A DNA stretch of 64,000 bases from Janibacter cremeus (GTDB lineage Bacteria; Actinomycetota; Actinomycetes; Actinomycetales; Dermatophilaceae), in contig NZ_CP115184.1 of assembly GCF_029395675.1 (NCBI RefSeq), positions 2,480,001 through 2,544,000 on the forward strand. The letters run 5' to 3'. Made by a program: the position numbers and the translations under genes. Within the stretch, counting starts at the first letter, position 1, and every line of letters starts with the position of its first letter. This document shows positions 34,402-42,849 of the stretch, piece after piece. The notes below the pieces were generated by a model that saw only the letters and a list, made by a program, of their open reading frames with translations, was not told the origin of the DNA and ran no database searches.

Positions 34402-35034
34402 TCAGCCGCAGTGGCAGGCGTCCCCGCGCCACGCCTCGAGGCCCTCGCGCAGGGCGACGCCGGCGACGACGAGGGCAGCGAGCGGGTCGGCCCACCACCA
34501 GCCGAGCAGGCTGTTGGCGAGCAGGCCCACGAGGACCACCGCGGAGAGGTAGGTGCACAGGAGCGTCTGCTTGGAGTCGGCGACGACCGACCCGGAGCCG
34601 AGCTCCCGTCCGGTGCGGCGCTGGGCCCACGACAGCAACGGCATGACCACGAGCGAGACCCCGGCGATGACGACGCCGGCCGTGGAGTGGTCGGCTCCGT
34701 CGCCGCTGACCAGGCTGCGGACGGACTCGACGCCGACGTACCCCGCGAGCGCGAAGAAGGAGATCGCGATCAGCCGCAGCGCCTGCCGCTCGCGCGACTC
34801 CGGCAGCGCGGCGCGGAACTGCCACAGGATCACCAGGCCGCTGGCCATCTCGACGAGCGAGTCCAGCCCGAAGCCGACGAGGGCGATCGACGACGCGATC
34901 GCCCCGACGGTGATGGCCACGGCCGCTTCGATGAGGTTGTAGAGGACCGAGGCGCCGGCGAGGAGCTGGGCCCGGCGACCGAGGACGGCGCGCCGCTCCG
35001 TGGTGGGCGAAGGGAGGTGCAGTCCCGTGTTCAT
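34402..35034 (-). CDS. Cation diffusion facilitator-like transporter
   Basis: 210 residues with five to six helices. LYNLIEAAVAITVGAIASSIALVGFGLDSLVEM-like helices (seen at about residues 30-65) carry the Asp of the CDF metal site, with DSKQTLLCTYLSAVVL supplying the second half. The cytosolic C-terminal domain is missing, as in short CDF proteins, and the tail ends DACHCG, a likely metal-binding motif. ATG 35034 overlaps the ArsR stop by four bases (ATGA). Zinc or cadmium export is likely given the CmtR-like regulator. Confidence 0.82.
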   Translation of the reverse strand: MNTGLHLPSPTTERRAVLGRRAQLLAGASVLYNLIEAAVAITVGAIASSIALVGFGLDSLVEMASGLVILWQFRAALPESRERQALRLIAISFFALAGYVGVESVRSLVSGDGADHSTAGVVIAGVSLVVMPLLSWAQRRTGRELGSGSVVADSKQTLLCTYLSAVVLVGLLANSLLGWWWADPLAALVVAGVALREGLEAWRGDACHCG

Positions 35035-35396
35035 CGGGCGCCGGTGCCGTACGTCGGGCACAGGGTGACCGCGTCACCGGTGAGCGCCAGCAGCTGCTCG
35101 GCGGCCGCGAGCAGCTGGATCGTCGCGTCGGGGTGGGCGAGGGAGTACACCGAGGCCCGTCCCCGGGGACGGACGGTCACGAGGCCGCAGTCGAGCAGGC
35201 AGGCCAGGTGCTTGCTCACCGTCGACTGGGCCAGCCCGAGGTGCTCGGTCAGGTCGACCACGCGGTGCTCGCCGAGCGCCAGGTGCTGCACGATCGTCAG
35301 CCGTGAGGTGTCGGCGAGGCCGTTGAGGAGGCAGGCGGCCGCTGTCACGGCGGCGCGCTCGGGCACCGGCGCAGGATCGCCATTGGTGGCTGTCAT
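35031..35396 (-). CDS. ArsR-family metal sensor, CmtR-like
   Basis: 121 residues from ATG 35396 (ATG 35402 also possible). Winged helix with recognition helix AQSTVSKHLACLLDCGLV. Cys66 and Cys70 in that helix and Cys113 near the C-terminus (VTLCPTYG) match the cysteine pattern of the CmtR cadmium/lead sensor (two Cys in the alpha-4 helix plus a C-terminal Cys). It would release DNA on binding Cd or Pb and derepress the coupled CDF gene. The metal is inference. Confidence 0.82.
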   Translation of the reverse strand: MTATNGDPAPVPERAAVTAAACLLNGLADTSRLTIVQHLALGEHRVVDLTEHLGLAQSTVSKHLACLLDCGLVTVRPRGRASVYSLAHPDATIQLLAAAEQLLALTGDAVTLCPTYGTGAR

Positions 35397-35595
35397 CGTC
35401 ATACGACGATGATCGCATGGACGCGCGCTGCTCCGCGTCGCCCACGCGCATGCCTCCCCGCCTGATGAAGGGCGCACCGCTGCCGTGAGCGCACGCCGCC
35501 CCCTTCGTCCGAGGGGGGTGGGCCCTCCGGCGGCCCGAATGGACGGCGGACCACGGGGTATGTCCCGGGATGTCACCACGACGAAGGGAGCTGCC

Positions 35596-36207
35596 ATGCG
35601 ACGCCACGAGCACGACCGGGCCGACCCCCGCGACGACCACTCGGACGCCCGGTACCGACGCGACGCCGTCGTCGACCACGAGGCCCGTGAGTTCGGCGGC
35701 ATCAAGTGGGGCGCTGCCTTCTTCGGGTGGCTGACGGCCGTGGGGATGGCCGTCCTGCTCACGGCACTGCTGTCGGCCGTCGGTGCCGCCGTCGGTCTGG
35801 GGGGTGGTGTCGACGCCGAGCAGGTGCAGGAGAACGCCGGGACGATCGGGATCACGGGCGGGATCGTGCTGCTCGTGATCCTCTTCCTCGCCTACTTCGC
35901 GGGCGGGTACGTCGCCGGTCGGATGGCCCGGTTCGACGGCTTCAAGCAGGGCCTGGCCGTGTGGCTGTGGGCGATCATCATCGCCGTCCTCGTCGCGATC
36001 CTCGCCGCGATCGGCGGGGCGCAGTACAACGTCCTCGGCCGGGTCGACGGCTTCCCGCGCATCCCGGTCAACGAGGGTGACCTGACGACCGGGGGCATCA
36101 TCGCCGCCGTCATCGCCTTCGCCATCACCCTGCTGGGCGCACTGCTCGGCGGCCGCACCGGGATGCGGTACCACCGCAGGATCGACGACGTCGGTCTTCT
36201 GCGCTGA
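35596..36207 (+). CDS. YrzE-like membrane protein
   Basis: 203 residues from ATG 35596 (GAAGGGAG five bases upstream). A charged His/Asp/Arg-rich N-terminus (MRRHEHDRADPRDDHSDARY) is followed by four hydrophobic helices: FGGIKWGAAFFGWLTAVGMA, a Gly-rich loop, GIVLLVILFLAYFAGGYVAGRM (in parts), and a C-terminal helix pair ending GRTGMRYHRRID. Resembles the YrzE family of unknown role in Gram-positive bacteria. Possibly stress-related; not proven. Confidence 0.65.
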   Translation: MRRHEHDRADPRDDHSDARYRRDAVVDHEAREFGGIKWGAAFFGWLTAVGMAVLLTALLSAVGAAVGLGGGVDAEQVQENAGTIGITGGIVLLVILFLAYFAGGYVAGRMARFDGFKQGLAVWLWAIIIAVLVAILAAIGGAQYNVLGRVDGFPRIPVNEGDLTTGGIIAAVIAFAITLLGALLGGRTGMRYHRRIDDVGLLR

Positions 36208-36240
36208 GACCCGGCGCCGAGCCGGGGCTAGGGTCGGGCC

Positions 36241-36729
36241 ATGAGCATCCTGGACACACCCATCGCCCGGCTCGACGGCACGCCCGGCACGGTGCGCGAC
36301 CTCACCGGCGGCCAGCCGGCCCTCCTGGTCAACGTCGCCTCCAAGTGCGGCCTGACTCCGCAGTACACGGCCCTGGAGGAGCTGCACGCGGAGTACTCCC
36401 CGCAGGGATTCACGGTCGTCGGCCTGCCGTGCAACCAGTTCGGCGGGCAGGAGCCCGGCACCGCCGACGAGATCGGTGAGTTCTGCTCCGCGACCTACGG
36501 CGTGACCTTCCCCATGACGGAGAAGGTCGAGGTCAACGGCCCCGGGCGCCACCCGGTCTACGCGGCACTGACCGACACCGAGGACGAAGGGGGCGAGAGC
36601 GGCGACGTCCGGTGGAACTTCGAGAAGTTCGTCATCGACGGCGATGGCACCCCGGTCGCGCGCTTCAGCCCGCGGGTCGCGCCCGACGACGAGCGCGTGG
36701 TCGCGACGGTGCGCAGCACCATCGCCTGA
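36241..36729 (+). CDS. Glutathione peroxidase-family thiol peroxidase
   Basis: 162 residues. Peroxidatic Cys36 in NVASKCGLTPQY, Gln in GLPCNQFGGQEPG (with a resolving-type Cys) and Trp in WNFEKFVID form the family catalytic triad. Actinobacteria lack glutathione in general, and non-seleno members of this length use thioredoxin, so this is more likely a thioredoxin-dependent peroxidase. Cytosolic. A good hairpin follows the stop. It lies next to sulfur cassette 2, whose thioredoxin could serve it. Confidence 0.9.
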   Translation: MSILDTPIARLDGTPGTVRDLTGGQPALLVNVASKCGLTPQYTALEELHAEYSPQGFTVVGLPCNQFGGQEPGTADEIGEFCSATYGVTFPMTEKVEVNGPGRHPVYAALTDTEDEGGESGDVRWNFEKFVIDGDGTPVARFSPRVAPDDERVVATVRSTIA

Positions 36730-36730
36730 G

Positions 36731-36755
36731 GACCGTCCGCGCGTCGCGGGCGGTC
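36731..36755. terminator. Hairpin after the peroxidase gene
   Basis: GACCGTCCGCG / CGCGGGCGGTC, eleven pairs including one G-U type position, three-base loop, two bases after the stop and before the convergent rhodanese gene. Confidence 0.7.
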
Positions 36756-36795
36756 GTCAGGCGGGTGACTGTCGCGGGCGCGCCCGCGGCGCGGA

Positions 36796-37386
36796 TCAGG
36801 CCCGACCGGCGCCCAACTGGGCGAAGACCGTCTCCGGCTTCGGGTCGTTGCGACGGTTGTGTGGCATCCGCGACAGGAGCATGCCCATGGCGCAGGTGTC
36901 GGTCAGGGCGGCTCCGGTCAGGCCGGCGCCGATCCCGGCGGAGAGCCACTTGGCCTGCGGGACCAGGGTGCTGGCCAGGATGCCGGTGAGGACGAGGGAG
37001 CCGGCGACGAGACGGACCTGACGCTCCAGGTCCCATCCCTGCTCACCCTGCACGACGTCACCGCCGGAGTTCTCCCACGCGTTCATGCCGCCGTCGAGGA
37101 TGTGCAGGTTCGCCAGCCCGGTCTCCGCGAGGACACCCTCGGCCCGGCCGGCCCGGGCGCCGGAGCGGCACACGAGGACGACGTCGTCGTCGAGGTGGTC
37201 GGCCAGCTCGCGCCGGTGCTCCTCGAGCAGCCCGAGGGGCACGTTGTAGGAGCCGGGGATGTGGGAGCCGGCGAACTCGGTCGGCGTGCGCACGTCGATG
37301 ATGCGGGGCCCTGCGGGCTCGGCCATCCAGGCACGCACCTGCGTGGCGTCGAGCGTGGTGGGACGGGTGGTGGTGGGGGTGGTCAT
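36796..37386 (-). CDS. Rhodanese with C-terminal membrane domain, cassette 2
   Basis: 196 residues, gapless paralogue of the gene at 15213 (about 80 percent identical by my count). Rhodanese loop VLVCRSGARAGRAEG carries the active Cys; the neighbouring Cys of copy 1 is Gly here. Two membrane helices follow and end TDTCAMGMLLSRMPHNRR. ATG 37386 has AAAGGGA upstream. Last gene of the minus-strand cassette MBL, small Cys protein, TauE, rhodanese. Role: sulfane sulfur transfer at the membrane. Confidence 0.9.
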   Translation of the reverse strand: MTTPTTTRPTTLDATQVRAWMAEPAGPRIIDVRTPTEFAGSHIPGSYNVPLGLLEEHRRELADHLDDDVVLVCRSGARAGRAEGVLAETGLANLHILDGGMNAWENSGGDVVQGEQGWDLERQVRLVAGSLVLTGILASTLVPQAKWLSAGIGAGLTGAALTDTCAMGMLLSRMPHNRRNDPKPETVFAQLGAGRA

Positions 37387-37435
37387 GTGGATCCCTTTCG
37401 TGTGGGGGTGTGGTGGTTCGTTGGTTCGTGAGGTG

Positions 37436-38245
37436 TCAGGCCACGAGGTCGGGCACGTACTGCACGGCGGTGATGCCGGCGATGACCAGCACGAGGACCG
37501 CGAAGGCCTGGGACAGCCGGTGCTCCGGCAGCCGGTCGGCCACCTTGCTACCGACCAGGCTTCCGACCACGGCAGCAGCCGAGAACCCGACGATGAGCGG
37601 CCAGTCGAGGTCACCGATGCCGTGCTGCACGCGGGCGGCGAGCGCGGTGGCGCTGTTGATGGCGATGACGAGCAGGGAGGTCCCCACCGCCACCGGCATG
37701 GTGAAGCCCAGGACGAGCACGAGCGCCGGGACCAGGACGAAGCCGCCGCCGACCCCGAGGAAGCCGGTGAGCAGCCCCACGACCGTGGCGGCGACGACGA
37801 GCTTGACCAGCCGCGGGCAGGCACAGGCCAGCGGGCGCAGCGTGATGATCGGCTCGCTGGTGCCGGCCTCGGCGCTCTCGCTCTCGCCGCGCAGGCTCTG
37901 CCGGAGCATGAGTGTCGCCACGACGAGCATGAGGACGGCGAAGGCGGTCATGAGCACCGCGGCAGGCACCGCTCGTGCGGCCGCGGAGCCGGCGAAGGAC
38001 CCGGCCGTGCCGAGCAGACCGAAGGTCACACCCTGGCCGAGGCGCACCCGCCCCGCGCGCTGATGGGCGGGGATCGACAGGAGCGAGGTGATGCCCACGA
38101 TGACGAGCGAGCTCGTCGTGGCAGCAACCGGGTCCTGGCCCAGGAGGTGCACCAGGGCGGGGACGGCGAGGATGGACCCTCCACCGCCGAGGGTACCGAG
38201 CGCGAGGCCGATGACGAGGCCGAGGGGGATGACAGCAAGGGGCAC
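37436..38245 (-). CDS. TauE/SafE-family sulfite or organosulfonate exporter
   Basis: 269 residues with about eight helices in two repeats. Each repeat begins with the family motif: GLALGTLGGGGSILAVPALV at the N-terminus and GLLTGFLGVGGGFVLVPALV in the second half. In this setting it would export sulfite formed by the persulfide dioxygenase/rhodanese steps. A polar central loop contains ACACPRL with two cysteines. It is present only in cassette 2. Confidence 0.88.
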   Translation of the reverse strand: MPLAVIPLGLVIGLALGTLGGGGSILAVPALVHLLGQDPVAATTSSLVIVGITSLLSIPAHQRAGRVRLGQGVTFGLLGTAGSFAGSAAARAVPAAVLMTAFAVLMLVVATLMLRQSLRGESESAEAGTSEPIITLRPLACACPRLVKLVVAATVVGLLTGFLGVGGGFVLVPALVLVLGFTMPVAVGTSLLVIAINSATALAARVQHGIGDLDWPLIVGFSAAAVVGSLVGSKVADRLPEHRLSQAFAVLVLVIAGITAVQYVPDLVA

Positions 38246-38313
38246 GTGATGCTCCTGGGTGGGCCGTCGGGGGCGAGACGGGGGGGTGGCTCGCCCCCGA
38301 CGGGGTCACGGGC

Positions 38314-38493
38314 TCAGCCGCGGCCGAAGAGCCGGGAGAGCAGCGGGCGGCGCTGTGCGGCGCCCTTCTCGGACGTGCTGTGTCCCGGGCAGCGGTCGCC
38401 GGCCGGCACCCCGGCCATCACCTGGTCGACGTGCTGGCCGCACCCGGCCCACGTGGTCTTGCCGCAGACGCGGCAGGTGGCTCGACGGCACAT
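38314..38493 (-). CDS. 59-residue Cys-rich (zinc-ribbon-like) protein, cassette 2
   Basis: Encoded from ATG 38493 with AAAGGAGA six bases upstream. Begins MCRRATCRVCGKTTWAGCGQ, continues HVDQVMAGVP, then a Cys-Pro-Gly-His and a basic LLSRLFGRG tail. Same length, cysteine spacing and ending as the copy at 15848; the differences cluster in the Ser/Lys-rich segment. Located between the MBL gene and the TauE gene. Its strict conservation in both cassettes argues for a real job in sulfur handling; no function is known to me. Confidence 0.88.
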   Translation of the reverse strand: MCRRATCRVCGKTTWAGCGQHVDQVMAGVPAGDRCPGHSTSEKGAAQRRPLLSRLFGRG

Positions 38494-38519
38494 GTCGGTC
38501 TCCTTTGAGTGGTGGCGGG

Positions 38520-39896
38520 TCAGGCGGCGCTGGTCATCGGCAGCGGGGCGTCCGGCGCGTTGTCGAACGCATCGTCGACAGTGACGACCGTTCGCCCGCG
38601 GGCGGCAAGGACCGAGGCGGCGATGGAGGCGCGGTAGCCACTGCCGCAGTGCACCCAGATCTCTCCCTGCGGGATCTCGTCGAAGCGGTCGAGCAGCTCG
38701 CCGATCGGCACGTTCTGCGCGCCCTCGATGTGGCTGTCGGCGAACTCGCCGGCCAGTCGGACGTCGAGGATGTGCACCTGCCGGTGGTGACGCACCTGGG
38801 AGAGGTCGGCGAAGAGAGCCCGCTCGATCGTCCCGAGCGGACGGTCGGTCCAGTCGTCGGGGCCGCCGGTGGCCGCTCCCGCGATCCGGTCGATACCGAT
38901 GCGCACCAGCTCGCGCTGGGCCTCGTCCACCTGCTCAGAGCTCTCCCCGAGGAGGGTGATGGGCGTCCCCCAGGGGATGAGCCAGCCCAGATAGGTCGAG
39001 AACTGCCCGTCGAGCCCGAAGTTCAGCGTGCCGCTGACGTGGCCGGCGGAGAAGGCGGTGCGGGTGCGCAGGTCGACGACCCACTCCCCTGCCTCGATGC
39101 GCTCGGCGAGGGTCTGCTTGTCCGCCCGCTCGGGGGTCCGGAGGTCGGCCGCGCTGGGGCCCTCGGCATTGGCCGGCATCATGTGGACGTAGTACGCGGG
39201 GTACGCGTCGAGGCCGGCGAGGGTGTCGGCCACCCACTGCTCCTCCTCCTGCGTCAGCGCGGTGTTGTTCCGCTTCTCCTCACCGATCGTGGACTCGGTG
39301 GCTCCGCCCGTGGAGCCGGCGGAGCAGAAGGAGCCGAAGCCGTGGGTGGGCAGCACCTCGGCGTGCTCCGGCAGCTCCTCGGCGAGCCGGTGCGCGGAGG
39401 CGTACTGGTGGTGGACCAACGTGTCCGTGTGCTCCTCGCCCAGCAGGTCCGGCCGTCCGGTGGCCCCGAAGAGGAGGGAGCCGCCGGTGAAGACCGCCGA
39501 GGCGGTCACCTCGGACCCGTCCATCGACTCGAGGGCGTAGGAGAGGTGGGTGAAGGTGTGACCCGGGGTGCCGATGGCGCGCACCCGCATGGTCGGGGAG
39601 ATCTCGACGATGTCCCCGTCGCGGATGGGCTGGCGGTCGAAGGAGACCTCGTCCTCGCCGTTGACGTGGTAGCGCGCACCGAGGCGCTCGGCCAGCGCCA
39701 GTCCACCGGTGACGTAGTCGTTGTGGATGTGCGTCTCGAAGACGTCGGTGATGCGCACACCGGCCCCGTCGGCGGCCTCGAGGACGCGGTCGATGTCCCG
39801 CTGCGGGTCGACGACGACAGCGACCTCGCCGTCGTGGGCGAGGTAGGAGCGGTCACCCAGGCTCGGGGTCTCGATGGTCACGATCGTGGGCTGCAT
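38520..39896 (-). CDS. MBL-fold / double rhodanese protein, cassette 2
   Basis: 458 residues from ATG 39896 (an in-frame extension to 39950 is weaker). MBL domain with ETHIHNDYVTGGL, HTFTHLS and GGSLLFGATGRPDL; then a rhodanese domain without Cys and a C-terminal rhodanese with IWVHCGSGYRASIAAS carrying the active Cys. Same order of domains and same length as the gene at 13810, but clearly more diverged than the rhodanese pair, so the two cassettes may not be one simple duplication. Acts on persulfides, giving sulfite. First gene behind the CstR-type promoter. Confidence 0.88.
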   Translation of the reverse strand: MQPTIVTIETPSLGDRSYLAHDGEVAVVVDPQRDIDRVLEAADGAGVRITDVFETHIHNDYVTGGLALAERLGARYHVNGEDEVSFDRQPIRDGDIVEISPTMRVRAIGTPGHTFTHLSYALESMDGSEVTASAVFTGGSLLFGATGRPDLLGEEHTDTLVHHQYASAHRLAEELPEHAEVLPTHGFGSFCSAGSTGGATESTIGEEKRNNTALTQEEEQWVADTLAGLDAYPAYYVHMMPANAEGPSAADLRTPERADKQTLAERIEAGEWVVDLRTRTAFSAGHVSGTLNFGLDGQFSTYLGWLIPWGTPITLLGESSEQVDEAQRELVRIGIDRIAGAATGGPDDWTDRPLGTIERALFADLSQVRHHRQVHILDVRLAGEFADSHIEGAQNVPIGELLDRFDEIPQGEIWVHCGSGYRASIAASVLAARGRTVVTVDDAFDNAPDAPLPMTSAA

Positions 39897-39948
39897 TGGC
39901 ACGTCTCGTCCTTTCTGCGACTGCATGTGGCTGTGATTCACAGGTGAC

Positions 39949-39978
39949 AAACTAATACCCCCTAGGGTATGGTGTCAA
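39949..39978 (-). promoter_or_regulatory. Promoter with CstR/CsoR-type operator in the spacer, cassette 2
   Basis: On the minus strand: -35 TTGACA (39973-39978), 18-base spacer, -10 TAGTTT (39949-39954). The spacer holds ATACCCCCTAGGGTAT (39955-39970). Layout is base-for-base equivalent to 16128-16157. The divergent thioredoxin-DUF302-CstR operon starts 75 bases away and may share the site. Confidence 0.8.
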
Positions 39979-40045
39979 CTGTGACCGCGATTTGCGGCCC
40001 CACAAGTGCATCCGCGGCAGCACGCGGAGGGAGGAGATCAGACAC

Positions 40046-40426
40046 ATGACTACCCAGCCCCTGACCATCGACACCTTCGAGAGCACCATCACCGACGGAG
40101 GGATCGTGCTCGTCGACTTCTGGGCGAGCTGGTGCGGCCCGTGCCGCCAGTTCGCGCCCGTGTACGCCGCCGCGTCCGAGGAGCACCAGGACATCGTCTT
40201 CGGCAGCGTCGACACCGAGGCCGAGCAGGAGCTTGCCGGAGCGGTCGGCATCACCTCGATCCCCACGCTCATGGCATTCCGTGACGGGATCCTCGTCTTC
40301 TCGCAGCCGGGCGCCCTGCCGGCCTCCGGGCTCGAGCAGGTCATCTCGGCCGTGCGTGAGCTGGACATGGACCGGGTACGGTCCGAGATCGAGCAGCAGA
40401 AGCAGGACGCCCCGACCGGGGCCTGA
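40046..40426 (+). CDS. Thioredoxin
   Basis: 126 residues. Active site WASWCGPCRQF with Cys30 and Cys33, cis-Pro loop GITSIPTLMAF, then a C-terminal helix and a short Gln/Lys-rich extension. ATG 40046 has GGAGG upstream; the frame extends to 39992 but without a start signal. It would reduce protein disulfides or persulfides and recycle the rhodanese/peroxidase enzymes next to it. First gene of the plus-strand operon with DUF302 and the CstR-like regulator. Confidence 0.93.
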   Translation: MTTQPLTIDTFESTITDGGIVLVDFWASWCGPCRQFAPVYAAASEEHQDIVFGSVDTEAEQELAGAVGITSIPTLMAFRDGILVFSQPGALPASGLEQVISAVRELDMDRVRSEIEQQKQDAPTGA

Positions 40427-40443
40427 GCGGAAGGGAGCACGAC

Positions 40444-41140
<697 letters not shown>

Positions 41141-41159
41141 GACCACGCGCACCCACGCG

Positions 41160-41195
41160 CCGGCCCGGACGGCGGACGATCACCGTCCGGGCCGG
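41160..41195. terminator. Hairpin between convergent regulator and reductase genes
   Basis: Perfect 13-bp arms CCGGCCCGGACGG / CCGTCCGGGCCGG with a ten-base loop, 19 bases after the cstR stop and 16 before the stop of the convergent gene. Confidence 0.75.
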
Positions 41196-41211
41196 CCCAG
41201 TGCGTTCCCGG

Positions 41212-41790
41212 TCAGGCAGGTGGGTACACGGTGGGCGCGTACTCCACGACCTGGATCCGCCCGTCGAGCAGTCGGCTGTCTGTCATCTCGAGGGCGACAT
41301 CCGGGTAGCCGTCGTAGATCCGCTCGCTGCCCGTGGCACCGGTGATGACCGGGAAGATCCCGACCCGGAACCGGTCCACGAGCCCTGCCCGAAGCAGCGA
41401 CCGGCACATGCTCAGGCTGCCGATGGTGCGGAAGGAGCGGTCCCCCTTCGCCTTGAGCCGGCGCACTGCCTCGACCGCATCACCCCTGATGAGCTCGGTG
41501 TTGGGCCAGGTCAGGGGCTCCTCCAGGGTGTTCGAGACGACGACCTTGTCCGCGCGGGCGAGACCGTCGACCGACTCGTTCTCGTCCGCACCGAGTTCGT
41601 CACGCACCTCCGTGAAGCCCGACATCACCCGGTAGGTCGTGGCTCCCATGAGGATCGTGTGGTGGCGCTCCGGCTGGGTCCCTAGCCACCGGAGGTACTC
41701 GGGGCCCTCGAGCCCCCACCACCCCGGCCAACCCTCGCCCGACGCGTAGCCGTCCAGCGTGGTGATGAAGTCGACGACGAGCTCGGACAT
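41212..41790 (-). CDS. Dihydrofolate reductase-family (RibD C-terminal) protein
   Basis: 192 residues. VVDFITTLDGYASGEGWPGWWG, HHTILMGATTYRVM, then KVVVSNTLEEPLTWPNT and IGSLSMCRSLLRAGLVDRFRVGIFPVI are typical of the YyaP/YwjB group of NADPH-dependent reductases related to DHFR and RibD. Substrate unknown. GAGGAGG precedes ATG 41790, nine bases after the SRPBCC gene; third gene of the ArsR operon. Confidence 0.85.
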   Translation of the reverse strand: MSELVVDFITTLDGYASGEGWPGWWGLEGPEYLRWLGTQPERHHTILMGATTYRVMSGFTEVRDELGADENESVDGLARADKVVVSNTLEEPLTWPNTELIRGDAVEAVRRLKAKGDRSFRTIGSLSMCRSLLRAGLVDRFRVGIFPVITGATGSERIYDGYPDVALEMTDSRLLDGRIQVVEYAPTVYPPA

Positions 41791-41799
41791 GACGCCTCC

Positions 41800-42285
41800 T
41801 CAGGCCGCCAGCAGCGCGTCGAGCTGGCCGATCGCGGAGGACGAGCCCTCCACGACCCCCATGTCGAGGACATTCTGCATGTCCTCGGCGGACTCCCACG
41901 TCGAGGTGTTGACCATCCGCGAGCCACCCTCGGTCGCGGTGATCTCGATGAGCATCCGGGACTGCGGTGCCGTGTCGACGGGGTTACCGTCCGCGTCGGC
42001 GAAGAAGTCGCGCGCCTCCAGGCGGTGGGGTGGGTCGACGGCGATGACCTCCCAGCCGCCGGGGTAGATCTCCCCGTCCGGGCCGGTCATGTGGTACTTC
42101 ACGAGTCCGCCGGGGGTCAGGTCGTGCTCGGTGACCCTGGCCGGGTGCGACTCGGGCCCCCACCACTTCTCGAGCTGGCGCGGGTCGGCCCACACCTGCC
42201 AGAGGCGCTCGGGGGTGACGGGGAAGTCGCAGGTCATCGTGAGGGTGCGGTTGTCGATGTCGGTGGTGACGTCGGTGAGTGGCAT
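41800..42285 (-). CDS. SRPBCC/AHSA1-domain protein
   Basis: 161 residues with the START-like fold markers FPVTPERLWQVWADPRQLEKWWGP and PGGWEVIAVDPPHRL, ending in helix SAIGQLDALLA. The AHSA1 group binds hydrophobic ligands and is frequently coded beside an ArsR regulator, exactly as here. AAGGAAG precedes ATG 42285. Middle gene of ArsR, SRPBCC, reductase. Confidence 0.88.
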   Translation of the reverse strand: MPLTDVTTDIDNRTLTMTCDFPVTPERLWQVWADPRQLEKWWGPESHPARVTEHDLTPGGLVKYHMTGPDGEIYPGGWEVIAVDPPHRLEARDFFADADGNPVDTAPQSRMLIEITATEGGSRMVNTSTWESAEDMQNVLDMGVVEGSSSAIGQLDALLAA

Positions 42286-42305
42286 GGCAGTGCTTCCTTC
42301 TGGGA

Positions 42306-42650
42306 TCAGTCCGTCGACGTGGTGTCGGCTGGTGTCTCATGGGCCAGCAGGGAGTCGATCCCCGCCACCCGGCCGCGCCAGACGTCCTCGAACTCCCGGA
42401 GCAGCGACGCGACCGTCCGCACGGCCTCGACGTCGCCGCTCGCGAGGGACTCGCGTCCGCTGCGGCGTTTGGTGACCAGGCCGGCGCGCTCGAGCACCGC
42501 CACGTGCTTCTGCACGGCGGCGAAGCTCATGGGGTAATGCTCGGCCAACGCGGTCACCGAGTGCTCACCGGCGAGGACTCGCCGCAGGATGTCGCGGCGC
42601 GTGCCGTCGGAGAGCGCGTGGAAGAAGGCGTCCGCCCTCTTCTCGTCCAT
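42306..42650 (-). CDS. ArsR-family repressor of the SRPBCC operon
   Basis: 114 residues from ATG 42650 (GTG 42659 is possible). Winged helix FFHALSDGTRRDILRRVLAG with recognition helix MSFAAVQKHVAVLERAGLV. No Cys or His cluster for metal, so it belongs to the non-metal group that pairs with SRPBCC proteins. A 24-bp perfect-arm palindrome overlaps its promoter, consistent with autoregulation. Confidence 0.88.
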   Translation of the reverse strand: MDEKRADAFFHALSDGTRRDILRRVLAGEHSVTALAEHYPMSFAAVQKHVAVLERAGLVTKRRSGRESLASGDVEAVRTVASLLREFEDVWRGRVAGIDSLLAHETPADTTSTD

Positions 42651-42666
42651 CGGTGTCACGAGACCA

Positions 42667-42696
42667 ACGTACAACCAGAAGGTTGTACGTTGTCAA
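42667..42696 (-). promoter_or_regulatory. ArsR operator: ten-base perfect arms overlapping a -35
   Basis: ACGTACAACC / GGTTGTACGT with spacer AGAA (42667-42690). On the minus strand a TTGACA (42691-42696) abuts the dyad, so repressor binding would cover the -35 to -10 region. Located 17 bases before the ATG. Confidence 0.8.
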
Positions 42697-42774
42697 GGGT
42701 TTTCATGGCACCAGTGACGCGGGGGGTCACTGGGTCGCAACTGCCTAGGCTCTTGCGATCCGCTCTGCACGAGA

Positions 42775-42819
42775 AACCCCTGGTTCGCAAGGGTCTGAAA
42801 CTCGTGCGAACCAGGGGTT
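42775..42819. repeat. 15-bp perfect inverted repeat with 15-base loop
   Basis: AACCCCTGGTTCGCA (42775-42789) and TGCGAACCAGGGGTT (42805-42819). It lies after the sortase stop codon and behind the ArsR promoter. It may be the sortase terminator, but it lacks T residues and its arms are less G+C-rich than other hairpins here. Confidence 0.75.
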
Positions 42820-42849
42820 CATCGGGTGACCCGAGAATCCCGTGACAGG

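Noticed and set aside
30947..35077. A 4.1-kb open frame on the minus strand (1376 codons) that could look like a giant protein
   Set aside because: Only its last 345 codons are the ammonia-lyase. The rest is antisense to copA and to the CDF frame and is a His/Asp/Gly/Arg-rich shadow typical of GC-rich DNA.
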